DNA from: Pyrinomonadaceae bacterium
GTDB taxonomy: Bacteria > Acidobacteriota > Blastocatellia > Pyrinomonadales > Pyrinomonadaceae
Reading direction: 5' to 3'
Length of the DNA stretch: 35,167 bases
Assembly: GCA_030838445.1 (NCBI GenBank)
Contig: JAUZFQ010000082.1
Coordinates: 1 to 35,167, forward strand
This document shows positions 1-8,969 of the stretch, in pieces (the first letter of the stretch is position 1; every line of letters starts with the position of its first letter). The position numbers and the translations under genes are program-made. The notes beneath the pieces were generated by a model. That model did no database searches, was not told the origin of the DNA, and worked only from the letters and a program-made list of their open reading frames with translations.

Positions 1-551
1 ACGATTCGTTCACCTACAACCTCGTGCAGTATCTCGGCGAGTTGGGGGCGGAGATGGCCGTGCGCCGCAACGACGAGGTGACGTTGGAGGAGATCGAGCG
101 TGAGTTTCGTCCCGACAAGATACTGATCTCGCCCGGCCCCGGCGAGCCGAAGGACGCGGGGATCACTTGCGCGGCCGTCAAACATTTCGCGGGGCGCGTG
201 CCCGTCTTCGGCGTCTGTCTGGGGCATCAGGCCATCGGCGAGGTGTTCGGCGGGCGGGTCGTGCGCGCGCCCGTGCCCGTCCACGGCAAACCGGCCGAGA
301 TCGAGCACGACGGGCGCACGCTGTTCGCGGGGCTGCCCCAGAAGTTCAAGGCCGGACGTTACCACTCGCTCGTCGTCGAGCGCGAGACGCTACCCGCATG
401 CCTCGAAGTCTCGGCGACAACCGGCGACAATCTGATCATGGGCTTGCGCCACCGCGAGTTGAACGTCGAAGGCGTGCAGTTTCACCCCGAATCAATCTTG
501 ACGTCGGAAGGGAAGCGACTGCTAGCGAATTTTTTGAACGGTGGTCAGTAG
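1..551 (+). CDS. trpG: Anthranilate synthase component II, glutamine amidotransferase (5' partial)
   Basis: This subunit hydrolyses glutamine to supply ammonia to TrpE for anthranilate synthesis, the first step of tryptophan biosynthesis. The reading frame is open to the left edge: codons from position 3 read DSFTYNLVQYL, the conserved start of TrpG/PabA, so only a few N-terminal residues are missing. The class I amidotransferase nucleophile region VFGVCLGHQAIG and the His-Glu region GVQFHPES are both present. An internal GTG at 24 is not the real start. The stop codon (549-551) lies inside a 14-bp repeat (TCAGTAGTCCGTTG). trpD follows after about 115 bp. trpE would be expected upstream. TrpG and PabA cannot be separated by sequence alone; the trp neighbours favour TrpG, possibly serving both pathways. 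Confidence 0.95.
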   Translation, partial: DSFTYNLVQYLGELGAEMAVRRNDEVTLEEIEREFRPDKILISPGPGEPKDAGITCAAVKHFAGRVPVFGVCLGHQAIGEVFGGRVVRAPVPVHGKPAEIEHDGRTLFAGLPQKFKAGRYHSLVVERETLPACLEVSATTGDNLIMGLRHRELNVEGVQFHPESILTSEGKRLLANFLNGGQ

Positions 552-650
552 TCCGTTGTCAGTAGTCCGTTGTTTTCGCTTTGATGTCTTGAGTGCAATC
601 TTTGTAGGTTATGCTGACGTGACTAAAAACAACGGACAACGGACTACTGA
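545..650. repeat. Tandem and inverted intergenic repeat between trpG and trpD
   Basis: TCAGTAGTCCGTTG occurs twice in tandem at 545-558 and 559-572. Its exact reverse complement lies at 637-650, preceded by a partial copy at 630-636. An 11-bp inner stem (TCCGTTGTTTT at 566-576 with AAAACAACGGA at 626-636) could close a hairpin with a loop of about 49 nt. The left copy overlaps the end of trpG and supplies its TAG stop. It looks like a simple-word intergenic repeat family; whether it acts as an attenuator is unknown. Confidence 0.8.
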
Positions 651-666
651 CTGCTGACTAAATTCT

Positions 667-1749
667 ATGAGCAACGAAAGGCCAGCCTGGCTTTTGCCGA
701 CGCCCGCGCGGAGGGATGAACCCGCGGCGGGCGCGGGCTTGCGCGCGCTGTTGCTGCGTTTGATGCGCGGCGAGAATTTGAACCGTGCGGAGGCCGCCTC
801 GTTGCTCGACGCCTTGCTCGACGAGAGTGCGACGGACGCACAGATCGCGGGCGCACTCGTCGCGCTGGCCTTGAAGGGCGCGACGGTCGAAGAGTTGACG
901 GGCATGGCCGGGGCAATGCGCGCGCGCGCCGTGCGGATCACGACGCGGCACGAGCGTTTCATAGACACGGCCGGGACGGGATCGAGCGCGGCGAAGACCT
1001 TCAATGTTTCGACGGCCGCCGCCTTCGTCATCGCGGGCGCGGGGTTGCCCGTGGCGAAGCACGGCAGTCGCGCCGCGACGAGTCGTTCGGGGAGCGCGGA
1101 CGTGTTGACTGCGCTCGGCGTCGGCGTCACGGCCGCGCCCGCCGTCTCCGAAACGTGTCTCAACGAACTCGGCATCTGCTTCATGTTCGCGCCGCTGTAT
1201 CACGGCGCGACGGCGCGCGTGGCGGGCGTGCGCCGCGAACTCGGCGTCCACACGACGTTCAACCTGCTCGGCCCTTTGACGAACCCGGCGGGTGCGCCGC
1301 GACAGATCATCGGTGTCTGGCACGCGTCGCTTGTCGAACCGCTCGCGCGCACCCTCGCCGCGCTCGGCACGGGGCGCGCGTGGGTCGTCCACGGACGCGA
1401 CGGGCTGGACGAGATCACCATCAGCGACAAGACCATTGTGGCCGAAGCGTCTGACGGCAACGTGAGCACTTTCGAGATCGCGCCCGACGACTTCGGCATC
1501 ACGCGCGCGCCGCTCGAAGAGTTGCGCGGCGGCGACGCGGAGGTGAACGCGGGGCTTATCCGTAGCGTGCTGGCGGGCGAGCGGCGCGACGCGGCGCGTG
1601 CGCTCGTCGTCGCCAACGCGGCGGGCGCGCTCTACGTCGGCGGCGCGGCGGAGAGTCTGCTTGAGGCCGCTGCACTCGCCGCCGAGAGCATTGACAGCGG
1701 CGCGGCGCTCGACAAACTACGCCGACTCGCGGAAGCGACCAACGCATGA
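667..1749 (+). CDS. trpD: Anthranilate phosphoribosyltransferase
   Basis: This enzyme joins anthranilate to PRPP, giving phosphoribosyl-anthranilate, the second committed step of tryptophan synthesis. The 360-residue protein has the family N-terminal helical domain (about residues 24-90) and the nucleoside phosphorylase-like domain. PRPP- and anthranilate-binding segments are visible: GTG at 103-105, FNVSTAAAFV, KHGSR at 131-135 and SGSADVL, with DGLDE further on. The first glycine-rich loop reads GTGSS, whereas most homologues have GTGGD, a mild deviation. The first 20 or so residues are a non-conserved extension. The stop overlaps the trpC start by 4 bp (ATGA), implying translational coupling. 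No clear Shine-Dalgarno sequence precedes the ATG. Confidence 0.96.
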   Translation: MSNERPAWLLPTPARRDEPAAGAGLRALLLRLMRGENLNRAEAASLLDALLDESATDAQIAGALVALALKGATVEELTGMAGAMRARAVRITTRHERFIDTAGTGSSAAKTFNVSTAAAFVIAGAGLPVAKHGSRAATSRSGSADVLTALGVGVTAAPAVSETCLNELGICFMFAPLYHGATARVAGVRRELGVHTTFNLLGPLTNPAGAPRQIIGVWHASLVEPLARTLAALGTGRAWVVHGRDGLDEITISDKTIVAEASDGNVSTFEIAPDDFGITRAPLEELRGGDAEVNAGLIRSVLAGERRDAARALVVANAAGALYVGGAAESLLEAAALAAESIDSGAALDKLRRLAEATNA

Positions 1750-2564
1750 CAGGCACGCCTGATTTTCTCACACGCATCATCGAGCAGAAGCGCGTGCGGC
1801 TCGCCCGCGCGTCGAATCTACGCCCGCTCGCGGAGTTGCGCGAGGAAGCCTTGAGCGTGCGCGGCGAAGCGAACGCGCACGCGTTGCGCGCCGCGCTCGG
1901 ACGCGAGCGGGGCTTCAACGTCATCGCCGAAATCAAACGCGCCTCGCCCTCGCTCGGCGACATCCGCCGCGACGCGTCGCCCGCCGGTATCGCGCTTGAG
2001 TACGAGGCCGGGGGCGCGGCCGCGATCTCCGTCCTGACCGAAGAAGATCATTTTCGTGGGTCGCTCGCAGACTTGCGCGAGGTGCGCGCCGCGACGACGC
2101 TCCCGCTGCTGCGCAAGGATTTCATCGTTGACGAGTGGCAACTGTACGAGGCGGCCGCGGCACGCGCCGACGCGCTGCTGCTCATCGTCGCCGCGCTCGA
2201 CGACGCGACGCTCGCGCGCCTCAGGCGCATCACCGAAGACGAACTCGGCATGGACGCGCTGGTCGAAGTTCACACGCTCGAAGAGTTGCGACGCGCGGCC
2301 GTTTGCGGCGCGCAGATCATCGGCGTCAACAATCGCAACCTGCACACGTTTGAAGTGTCGCTCGAAACTTCCGTGGAACTCGCGCGGCACGTGCCGCCGG
2401 GCGCGCTTCTCGTCAGCGAAAGCGGCCTGCGCACGCACGCCGACCTGCGACGCCTCAAGCAACTCGGCTATCAAGGCTTTCTCGTCGGCGAGACCTTGAT
2501 GCGCGCGGGCGATCCGGCCATAGCGCTGCGCGCGTTGATGATGGAAGAGACCCTGGTTGAGTGA
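1746..2564 (+). CDS. trpC: Indole-3-glycerol phosphate synthase
   Basis: This enzyme closes the indole ring, converting the carboxyphenylamino-deoxyribulose phosphate made by TrpF to indole-3-glycerol phosphate. The 272-residue single-domain beta/alpha barrel shows the family motifs in order: VIAEIKRASPSLG (catalytic Lys, substrate binding), LRKDFIVDEWQ (second catalytic Lys), GVNNRNLHTFEV, and the phosphate-binding ESGLRTHADLRRL. The length is normal for a monofunctional enzyme, and TrpF is encoded separately downstream. The ATG overlaps the trpD stop, so the two are co-translated. The next gene, trpF, is separated by an AT-rich 152-bp spacer with hairpins. Confidence 0.96.
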   Translation: MTGTPDFLTRIIEQKRVRLARASNLRPLAELREEALSVRGEANAHALRAALGRERGFNVIAEIKRASPSLGDIRRDASPAGIALEYEAGGAAAISVLTEEDHFRGSLADLREVRAATTLPLLRKDFIVDEWQLYEAAAARADALLLIVAALDDATLARLRRITEDELGMDALVEVHTLEELRRAAVCGAQIIGVNNRNLHTFEVSLETSVELARHVPPGALLVSESGLRTHADLRRLKQLGYQGFLVGETLMRAGDPAIALRALMMEETLVE

Positions 2565-2633
2565 GCGCGAATTTGCGAGTGTGCTTCTCAGTCATTTGCG
2601 AATTTACCTATCAGACATCTGCGAGGATGAATG

Positions 2634-2687
2634 TCAAATGCATCATTTGATATTCGTAATTTGAAATTTCAGATGAGATTTCAAATT
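2634..2687. repeat. Two AT-rich hairpins in the trpC-trpF spacer
   Basis: A 7-bp stem (TCAAATG at 2634-2640, CATTTGA at 2644-2650) is followed by a 10-bp stem (AATTTGAAAT at 2658-2667, ATTTCAAATT at 2678-2687, 10-nt loop). The spacer is AT-rich, in sharp contrast to the flanking genes. It resembles the other simple-word palindromes in this window. No T-tract suited to a terminator follows, so readthrough into trpF is expected. Confidence 0.6.
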
Positions 2688-2716
2688 TGAGGATGTGTAG
2701 GTGAGTCGGCGGCGGT

Positions 2717-3367
2717 ATGGTGAAAGTTAAACTCTGCGGCATTACAAATCTGTCTGACGCGCTCGACGCGGTTGGGGCGGGGGCGGACGCGCTCGGCTTC
2801 AACTTTTACGCGCGCAGCCCGCGTTACGTCGCGCCGGAAGATGCGCGGCGGATCGTCTCGGAGTTGCCCGCGTCGGTGCTGTGCGTCGGCGTGTTCGTCA
2901 ACGAGGATAGTGCGGCGATTGTGGAGCGGATGGCGTCGGAGTCGGGCGTGGAGGCGGTGCAGTTGCACGGCGACGAGTCGCCGGAGTATTGCGCGTCGCT
3001 CGGCGGTCTTGAAGTGATTAAAGCCCTGCGTGTGGGGAAAGGTTTTGCGCCGGAAGAGGCGAGGCGGTATCCGGTGAAATCAATTTTGCTCGACGCCTAC
3101 AACGCACACGCTCGCGGCGGGACGGGCGAGACGTTCGACTGGACGCTGGCGCGTCGGACGCGCGAAGTGGTCGCGCAGTTGTATCTCGCGGGCGGGCTGA
3201 CGCCGGACAACGTCGCGGGCGCGATTGCCGCCGTCGCGCCTTACGCGGTTGACGTGTGCAGCGGCGTGGAACTCGCGCCGGGGCGGAAAGACCTGGCGCG
3301 CGTGCGTGCGTTCGTGGCGGCGGTGCGCGCGTGCGAGAAAAACCTTGACGCCGAGCCGCCCCGTTAA
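2717..3367 (+). CDS. trpF: Phosphoribosylanthranilate isomerase
   Basis: This enzyme performs the Amadori rearrangement of phosphoribosyl-anthranilate, the third step from anthranilate. The 216-residue barrel has both catalytic residues at the positions usual for the family: Cys7 in VKLCGIT and Asp126 in LLDAY. The phosphate-binding loops LAGGLTPDNV and VDVCSGVE are present near the C terminus. It continues the trp order G-D-C-F. Downstream, the operon is interrupted by a GGDEF gene and a membrane protein gene before trpB and trpA. A promoter-like site overlaps its 3' end. Confidence 0.96.
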   Translation: MVKVKLCGITNLSDALDAVGAGADALGFNFYARSPRYVAPEDARRIVSELPASVLCVGVFVNEDSAAIVERMASESGVEAVQLHGDESPEYCASLGGLEVIKALRVGKGFAPEEARRYPVKSILLDAYNAHARGGTGETFDWTLARRTREVVAQLYLAGGLTPDNVAGAIAAVAPYAVDVCSGVELAPGRKDLARVRAFVAAVRACEKNLDAEPPR

Positions 3368-3375
3368 GGTATCCT
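3345..3375 (+). promoter_or_regulatory. Promoter-like site with TATCCT -10, upstream of the GGDEF gene
   Basis: TTGACG (3345-3350) and TATCCT (3370-3375) are separated by 19 bp at the end of trpF. The core CCCGTT, three bases, then GTATCCTGTCG recurs upstream of recA at 7631-7650. The long spacer makes it a weak sigma-70 candidate, but the repetition of the block at the start of two transcription units supports a function. Confidence 0.35.
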
Positions 3376-3492
3376 GTCGGCGTACCTTTTGTGAGACGCG
3401 CGCCGCTGCTCTAAAGCGTCCGCGCGGCCGGTGACAGCCCCAGAACCTCCTGCTTAGTTGTTCAATAAAGAACTTGCCCAGCACTGAAATCC

Positions 3493-4446
3493 ATGAGCGC
3501 CGGAACTGCGCGAGAGACTAGCAATCAGGCGAACTCGCGCGAGCAGGGACGCGTGCTCGTCGTGACGGACGAGCCACAGCGCGTCGCTTCGCTCGACGCA
3601 TTGGTGCGCGCGGGGTTGGTCGTCGTCGGCGTTGAGAGCGGCGCGGCGGCCATCGTCGCGCTGCGTAAGTCGCGCCCGCACGTCGTCATCGCCGACACGA
3701 ACCTCAGAGGCATCAGCGCAGACGAGTTGACGCGCCACATTGTGCGCGAGCAAGAAGGCGTGCCCCTCATCCTCTTCGGCGACATGGAGGCCACCGCCGA
3801 ACGCCGCCACGCGACGCTCGCGGCCGGAGCGTTCGACTATTTCCGTCTGCCCGCCGAACTCGCGCTGCTCCTCGCGCGCACCGAGCAACTCGTCAAACTC
3901 AAACGCGAGATGGATCGTCTGCGCGCCGAGGCCGACCGCGACTACCTGACCGGGCTTGCCAACCGTCGCCGCTTTCGCACCGCGCTCGGTCAGGAACTTG
4001 AACGCTGGCGGCGTTACAAAGTCTCCTGCTCGCTCCTGCTCGTGGATATAGATTTCCTCAAGCGCGTCAACGACACGCACGGTCACTCGGCGGGCGATTC
4101 GGTCATCCGCCACGTCGCCGCCGCGCTCGCCGAACACTCGCGCGACAACGACACGGCGGCGCGTCTGGGCGGCGAGGAATTCGCGTTGCTGCTGGCGGGC
4201 GCGACCGAGCCGAGCGCGTTTGCCGCCGCCGAGCGACTGCGCGAAGCCGTGTGCGCGCACGAGGTCGAGAAGGTCGGCGTCTGTACCATCAGCATCGGCG
4301 TCGCCTCCTGCCCCGCGCACGCCACGTCCGAGCGCACGCTCTATGCCGCCAGCGACGCAGCCCTCTACTGCGCCAAGGGCGAAGGGCGCAACCGCTCGAC
4401 CCTCGCGCCCGCCCTCAGTCCGGCGGCCGCTGCCCCGGTGTTATAA
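3493..4446 (+). CDS. Receiver-like domain plus GGDEF diguanylate cyclase
   Basis: The 317-residue cytoplasmic protein probably makes the second messenger c-di-GMP from GTP. Residues 20-130 form a response-regulator-like domain with the phospho-acceptor candidate Asp68 (VVIADTN). The usual conserved Lys near the end of the receiver is replaced (DYFRLP), so phosphorelay signalling may be altered. A short helix links to the GGDEF domain: DYLTGLANRRRF at about 150-161, the active site GGEEF at 226-230, and an inhibitory I-site RDND at 217-220, exactly five residues upstream. Active catalysis and product feedback are therefore expected. It is embedded in the trp operon but has no obvious link to tryptophan. 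The first ATG is used; no clear ribosome-binding site is seen. Confidence 0.9.
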   Translation: MSAGTARETSNQANSREQGRVLVVTDEPQRVASLDALVRAGLVVVGVESGAAAIVALRKSRPHVVIADTNLRGISADELTRHIVREQEGVPLILFGDMEATAERRHATLAAGAFDYFRLPAELALLLARTEQLVKLKREMDRLRAEADRDYLTGLANRRRFRTALGQELERWRRYKVSCSLLLVDIDFLKRVNDTHGHSAGDSVIRHVAAALAEHSRDNDTAARLGGEEFALLLAGATEPSAFAAAERLREAVCAHEVEKVGVCTISIGVASCPAHATSERTLYAASDAALYCAKGEGRNRSTLAPALSPAAAAPVL

Positions 4447-4536
4447 TCCCCAAACGTCGTTAACGTTGGTGAGTTGGCAAGCTGCTTAAGAGTTTGTGGA
4501 GTTGTCTCGGTTTGTTTACCGTCAAGAGGTTCAGAT

Positions 4537-5436
4537 ATGGAAGACTGTGAAATTAAAGAGCGGGAGGCTATACGCGAACTGAAGTGGAGAGAGGTCATGA
4601 GTCGCGTTGACGCCTACAGGTTCTATATCAAATTATGTTTGGAGGCGAGCGCGTTTTTCTTCGCGACGACAGGCGTCATTCTCGGCTTCTATTTGAACCA
4701 ACCTATCGCGCCACTCCAACCCAACGCGCAGCCCCAAGTTACCGCGCCACCTAACCACAATCAAACCTTCTTCTTGTTACTGCCGATTCTCATGGGCACT
4801 ATCTTGGGGTGCATTTGTATTTATGCGACCAAGTTACAGAAGGAGGGTTCCAGAATCATTGAGGACATTCGGAACGATCTAAAAAGCAAAGATTTAATAA
4901 CGGAAGAAGTCCCCGACGTTGATCTCCTAGATAAACTGCTGCGGATTTTCGGATGTATATTCATCTTAGTAGCGGTATCGCTAATCTTCGTACCCTTTCT
5001 AAAGGAAGCTGGATTCTTAAAACATTTTAATTTGTTTGCCGCAATAGCATATTTTATTTTAGCCGGAGGAGGACTCTGGACGTTTCATGCTATGCGTGTA
5101 TATGAGCATAAGAAAAGCGAGGGACAGCCAGTAACGGCAAATTCGAACCGCTCATATACCGTCGCACTACTATTAGCAGGCCTCTTTATTGTTTCTACTG
5201 CAATCCTACTCGGAGGCGATGGCAGCGTCTTTCGGCCAACTTCCGACACATCAACTCTGGTCACTGTTGTCACCGCCATCGTCTCCGCGGTTGGTACTAT
5301 CCTGGCAACTATCTTTGCTTGGAGAAACGACAGGCGAGTTACGCGAGAGAACGAACTTAAAATCGAGCAGTTAAAGCAGGAATTGGAAACGCTAAAGGAA
5401 AAGTCTGCTCCTCCTAATCCGGAGAGCCGCAAATAG
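4537..5436 (+). CDS. Unrecognised six-helix membrane protein with C-terminal coiled coil
   Basis: The 299-residue product is not recognised as a named family. I chose the ATG at 4537 because AGAGG lies 8 bp upstream; an in-frame ATG at 4474 would add 21 residues without a site. Hydrophobic segments lie at about 33-53, 77-97, 136-154, 164-183, 207-226 and 240-261, giving six predicted membrane helices. They are followed by a charged heptad-like helix (about 268-289) and a short proline-rich end. Base composition and codon use are clearly more AT-rich than the flanking trp genes, suggesting recent acquisition. It sits between the GGDEF gene and trpB. Possible roles (sensor, membrane scaffold) are not supported by any motif. 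Confidence 0.75.
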   Translation: MEDCEIKEREAIRELKWREVMSRVDAYRFYIKLCLEASAFFFATTGVILGFYLNQPIAPLQPNAQPQVTAPPNHNQTFFLLLPILMGTILGCICIYATKLQKEGSRIIEDIRNDLKSKDLITEEVPDVDLLDKLLRIFGCIFILVAVSLIFVPFLKEAGFLKHFNLFAAIAYFILAGGGLWTFHAMRVYEHKKSEGQPVTANSNRSYTVALLLAGLFIVSTAILLGGDGSVFRPTSDTSTLVTVVTAIVSAVGTILATIFAWRNDRRVTRENELKIEQLKQELETLKEKSAPPNPESRK

Positions 5437-5487
5437 CTTCGCCAAGTTTATCTCTTGGGGTGGTTAAAGGTATTAGCTCCTAATGAT

Positions 5488-6801
5488 ATGCCTGAAAACT
5501 TTTTAACCCAGCCCGATGAGCAAGGCCACTGGGGTGTGTACGGCGGCCGCTACGTGCCGGAGACTCTGATGGCTCCGCTCGAAGAGTTGAACGCGGCCTA
5601 CGCGGCCGTGCGCGACGACGAGGAGTTTCAAGCGGAGTACGCCGCGTTGCTGCGCGACTTCTCCGGCCGCCCGACGCCTTTGCATTACGCCGCGCGCCTG
5701 ACCTCGCTCGCGAATGGTGCGCGCATCTTCCTCAAACGCGAAGACCTCTCGCACACCGGCTCGCACAAGATCAACAACGCGCTCGGTCAAGTGCTGCTCG
5801 CGCGGCGCATGGGCAAGCGGCGCATCATCGCCGAGACCGGCGCGGGGCAGCACGGCGTGGCGACGGCCACCGTCTGCGCGCTCTTCGGGTTGCAGTGCGT
5901 CGTCTACATGGGCGCGGAGGACGTGCGGCGGCAACGCCTCAACGTCTTCCGCATGGAGTTGCTCGGCGCGGAGGTGCGCGAGGTACACGCGGGCGCGCGC
6001 ACGTTGAAGGACGCCATCAACGAAGCCCTGCGCGATTGGGTGACGAACGTGGCCGACACTTACTACCTGCTCGGCAGCGCGCTCGGCCCGCACCCGTACC
6101 CGCTGATGGTGCGCGATTTTCAAAGCGTCATCGGGCGCGAGGCGCGCGCGCAGTTTACAGAGCGCGAAGGCGGTCGCCTGCCGGACGTGCTCGTCGCGTG
6201 CGTCGGCGGCGGGTCGAACTCAATCGGGTTGTTTCACCCGTTTCTCAAAGATGCGGGCGTGCGGATGGTGGGCGTCGAGGCGGGCGGAAGCGGCGATAAA
6301 CTCGGCCAGCACGCCGCGCGTTTCAACGAGCGGGGCGGCGGGCGTCCCGGCGTGTTGCAGGGGACGATGAGTTACGTCTTGCAGGACGAGCGCGGGCAGA
6401 TCGCCGCGACTCATTCCATCTCCGCCGGACTCGATTATCCTTCCATCGGGCCTGAGCACGCGTTTCTGCACGACGTGGGGCGCGTCGAATACGTCGCCGC
6501 TTCGGACGCCGAGGCGCTCGCGGCGTTCCGCACTTTGTCGGAGCAGGAAGGCATCATCCCCGCGCTAGAGTCGGCGCACGCCGTCGCCTACGCGTTGAAG
6601 CTGGCGCGCGAATTGAAGCCGGAGCAGACGATCCTCTTGAACCTTTCGGGGCGCGGCGACAAGGACGTGCAGGGCGTGGCCGACACCGTTGCGACGAAGG
6701 ACGCAGCCGGGGGCGCGGGCGACGAAACGACGGAGCAGTCGGGCGACGAAACGACGGAGCGCGCGCACGGCGAAACGGTGGGAGGCGTCGAACTGCCTTG
6801 A
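5488..6801 (+). CDS. trpB: Tryptophan synthase beta chain
   Basis: This PLP enzyme condenses indole with L-serine to give tryptophan, in an alpha2-beta2 complex with TrpA. The start is taken at the ATG at 5488 ([16 protein letters not shown]) rather than an upstream in-frame TTG at 5455, because conserved similarity begins there; no strong ribosome-binding site is seen for either. The PLP Lys94 lies in [13 protein letters not shown], and the PLP phosphate loop [10 protein letters not shown] is intact. The body ends at [14 protein letters not shown]. It is then extended by about 35 residues rich in Gly, Glu and Thr, with a duplicated GDETTE unit arising from a repeated 20-bp DNA block; this tail is absent from typical TrpB. 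The stop overlaps the trpA start by 3 bp. Confidence 0.96.
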   Translation: MPENFLTQPDEQGHWGVYGGRYVPETLMAPLEELNAAYAAVRDDEEFQAEYAALLRDFSGRPTPLHYAARLTSLANGARIFLKREDLSHTGSHKINNALGQVLLARRMGKRRIIAETGAGQHGVATATVCALFGLQCVVYMGAEDVRRQRLNVFRMELLGAEVREVHAGARTLKDAINEALRDWVTNVADTYYLLGSALGPHPYPLMVRDFQSVIGREARAQFTEREGGRLPDVLVACVGGGSNSIGLFHPFLKDAGVRMVGVEAGGSGDKLGQHAARFNERGGGRPGVLQGTMSYVLQDERGQIAATHSISAGLDYPSIGPEHAFLHDVGRVEYVAASDAEALAAFRTLSEQEGIIPALESAHAVAYALKLARELKPEQTILLNLSGRGDKDVQGVADTVATKDAAGGAGDETTEQSGDETTERAHGETVGGVELP

Positions 6802-7586
6802 GTCGCATCGCGGAAACTTTCGCGCGCCAGAGGGAAGAGAACCGGCGCGGCTTCATCCCCTTCATCACGGCGGGCGACCCCACGCTCGACGCGACGCGCG
6901 AACTGATCGTGGAACTCGCGCGCGCCGGGGCGACGCTGATCGAAGTCGGCGTCCCCTTTAGCGATCCGATGGCCGACGGGCCTGTCATCCAGCGAGCCTC
7001 CGAGCGCGCGCTCAAGAATGGCGTGGGCGTCGCCGAGGTGCTGGCAGTGGTCGCAGACGCGCGGCGCGAGACGGACGTGCCCGTCGTGCTGTTCAGTTAT
7101 TACAACCCGCTGCTGCAATTCGGCGCGGAGCGTCTGTGCGCGGAGGCGCGGCGCGCCGGGGTGGACGGGATGCTCGTGACAGACCTCGCGCCGGAAGAGT
7201 CCGCCGAGTTTGCCGCGACGCTCTCGCGGCACGAACTCGACCTCATCTTCCTCGTCGCCCCGACTTCGACCGGCGTGCGACTCGAACGCATCGCCGAACG
7301 CGCGAGCGGGTTCATCTACGCGGTTTCGCGCGCGGGCGTGACCGGCATCCAAAGTTCGCTCAGCGCGTCGGCCGAACGTCTCGTCACGCGCGTGCGAGAC
7401 ACGACGAAGCTGCCCGTCGCCGTCGGCTTCGGCATCTCGACGCGCGAGCAGGTGGCCGACGTGTGGCGTTACGCGGACGCCGCCGACGTCGGCTCGGCCA
7501 TCGTCGCGGAGAACGAAAAACACGCCGACGCGCCCGATCTCGACGCGCGCGTCGGCCGGTTCGCGCGCGGCCTGTTGCCCACTTAA
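6798..7586 (+). CDS. trpA: Tryptophan synthase alpha chain
   Basis: This subunit cleaves indole-3-glycerol phosphate to indole and glyceraldehyde 3-phosphate and channels indole to TrpB. The start is TTG at 6798, overlapping the trpB stop (TTGA), so the subunits are translationally coupled. Counting from that TTG puts the two catalytic acids at Glu49 ([11 protein letters not shown]) and Asp60 (MADGP), the same numbers as in the Salmonella enzyme, which supports the start. The 262-residue barrel continues with the expected [41 protein letters not shown] and VGFGIS segments. It is the last trp gene; recA follows after about 260 bp. Confidence 0.96.
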   Translation: MSRIAETFARQREENRRGFIPFITAGDPTLDATRELIVELARAGATLIEVGVPFSDPMADGPVIQRASERALKNGVGVAEVLAVVADARRETDVPVVLFSYYNPLLQFGAERLCAEARRAGVDGMLVTDLAPEESAEFAATLSRHELDLIFLVAPTSTGVRLERIAERASGFIYAVSRAGVTGIQSSLSASAERLVTRVRDTTKLPVAVGFGISTREQVADVWRYADAADVGSAIVAENEKHADAPDLDARVGRFARGLLPT

Positions 7587-7616
7587 ACGGCGGCGGCGAA
7601 AACCGCTCAAGCACGC

Positions 7617-7646
7617 TCGACTTGGGCGCGCCCGTTGGCGTATCCT
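7617..7646 (+). promoter_or_regulatory. Promoter-like site with TATCCT -10, distal upstream of recA
   Basis: TCGACT (7617-7622) and TATCCT (7641-7646) are 18 bp apart. CCCGTT, four bases, then TATCCTGTCG repeats the arrangement at 3360-3379. It could be a second, distal recA promoter. The evidence is the shared sequence only. Confidence 0.3.
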
Positions 7647-7750
7647 GTCGCGGCATTGAAACTCGGAGACACCGTCGCGCGGCCGAAAAACCGCGTGGCG
7701 GTCGGGTTCTCAAACCCCTCCCACAGTGAAAATAAATTTGTTGCATACAT

Positions 7751-7788
7751 GAAACAGTGTTCCATTCTTGCGTTGTCTGTGCTATACT
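7751..7788 (+). promoter_or_regulatory. recA promoter with possible SOS-type operator
   Basis: A good -10 (TATACT, 7783-7788) is preceded at 17 bp by a weak -35 (TTCCAT, 7760-7765). An imperfect dyad, GAAACA-G-TGTTCC (7751-7763), with five of six arm positions matching, overlaps the -35. It resembles a LexA-type operator of the GAAC/GTTC class, but with a different centre from the Bacillus consensus. Position at the recA promoter supports an SOS role; the binding protein is unknown. Confidence 0.45.
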
Positions 7789-7846
7789 GCCTCCCGGTTC
7801 GCTGGTCGGACGCACAAACTAAAAGTAAGAAGAGGGGACAGAAAGA

Positions 7847-8941
7847 GTGATTACCACAATGGCTGATAGCAAACAGAGCGAGCGCGGCAAGGCCGTTGAG
7901 GCGGCGCTGCTCAATATCGAAAAGAAATTCGGCAAAGGTTCGATCATGCGTCTCGGCGAGCGGGAAGTCGCGGACATTCTGGCGATTTCGACCACCGCGA
8001 TCTCGATTGACGCGGCCATCGGCATCGGCGGCGTCCCGCGCGGGCGCGTCGTGGAAATTTACGGCCCGGAGTCTTCGGGCAAGACCACGCTTGCACTCCA
8101 CATCGTCTCGGAAGCGCAGCGCGTCGGCGGCATCGCCGCCTACATTGACGCCGAGCACGCGATGGACGCGGAGTATGCAGGGAAACTCGGCGTGAACGTT
8201 GACGACCTGTTGATCTCGCAGCCGGATTCGGGCGAGCAGGCGTTGGAGATTTGCGAGGCGCTCGTGCGCTCGAACGGCGTGGACGTGATCGTCATTGACT
8301 CGGTGGCCGCGCTCGTGCCGCGCGCGGAGTTGGACGGCGACATGGGCGACAGCCTGCCGGGCTTGCACGCGCGCTTGATGTCGCAGGCATTGCGCAAGCT
8401 GACGGCCGTCGTTTCTTCGTCGAACACGACCTTGATCTTCATCAACCAGATTCGCGAGAAGATCGGCGTCATGTTCGGCTCGCCTGAGACGACGACAGGC
8501 GGGCGCGCGTTGAAGTTCTACGCCTCCTTGCGTCTCGACATCCGCCGCATCGGCGCGATCAAGGACGGCGACCGCGTGGTGGGCAACCGCACGAAGGTCA
8601 AGGTGGTGAAGAACAAGATTGCGCCGCCGTTCCGCGAGTGCGAGTTCGACATCATGTACGGCGAGGGCATTTCGCGCGAGGGCGACTTGATCGATCTCGG
8701 CGTGTTGCACAAGATCGTTGACAAGTCGGGCGCGTGGTTCTCCTACAAGGGCGAGCGGCTCGGGCAGGGGCGCGACAACTCGAAGCAGACCTTGAAGGAC
8801 AACTTGGAACTGCGCCAGCGGATCGAGAGCGACGTGCGCGGCGCGCTCGGCATCCCCGTCAGCGAGACGGCCGACGAGAAAGCGGAGAAGGCGGAGTCGG
8901 CCGCGAAGTCGAAGAAGGCAGAGTCGGCCGCGAACAACTAA
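7847..8941 (+). CDS. recA: Recombinase RecA
   Basis: RecA forms filaments on single-stranded DNA, drives homologous strand exchange and triggers LexA-type self-cleavage. Either GTG at 7847 (AGAGGGG 9 bp upstream) or ATG at 7859 can be the start; the latter gives the classic N terminus MADSKQ. From that ATG, Walker A GPESSGKT is at 69-76, the acidic IDAEHAMD segment follows, Walker B-like [10 protein letters not shown] is at about 143-152, and the DNA-binding L2 loop [12 protein letters not shown] is near 204-215. The C-terminal tail is short, charged and repetitive in Lys, Glu and Ala. It is monocistronic, with a promoter upstream and a terminator downstream. Confidence 0.98.
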   Translation: MITTMADSKQSERGKAVEAALLNIEKKFGKGSIMRLGEREVADILAISTTAISIDAAIGIGGVPRGRVVEIYGPESSGKTTLALHIVSEAQRVGGIAAYIDAEHAMDAEYAGKLGVNVDDLLISQPDSGEQALEICEALVRSNGVDVIVIDSVAALVPRAELDGDMGDSLPGLHARLMSQALRKLTAVVSSSNTTLIFINQIREKIGVMFGSPETTTGGRALKFYASLRLDIRRIGAIKDGDRVVGNRTKVKVVKNKIAPPFRECEFDIMYGEGISREGDLIDLGVLHKIVDKSGAWFSYKGERLGQGRDNSKQTLKDNLELRQRIESDVRGALGIPVSETADEKAEKAESAAKSKKAESAANN

Positions 8942-8969
8942 AAGCCGTCCGCGTTCAAGCCGGACATTC

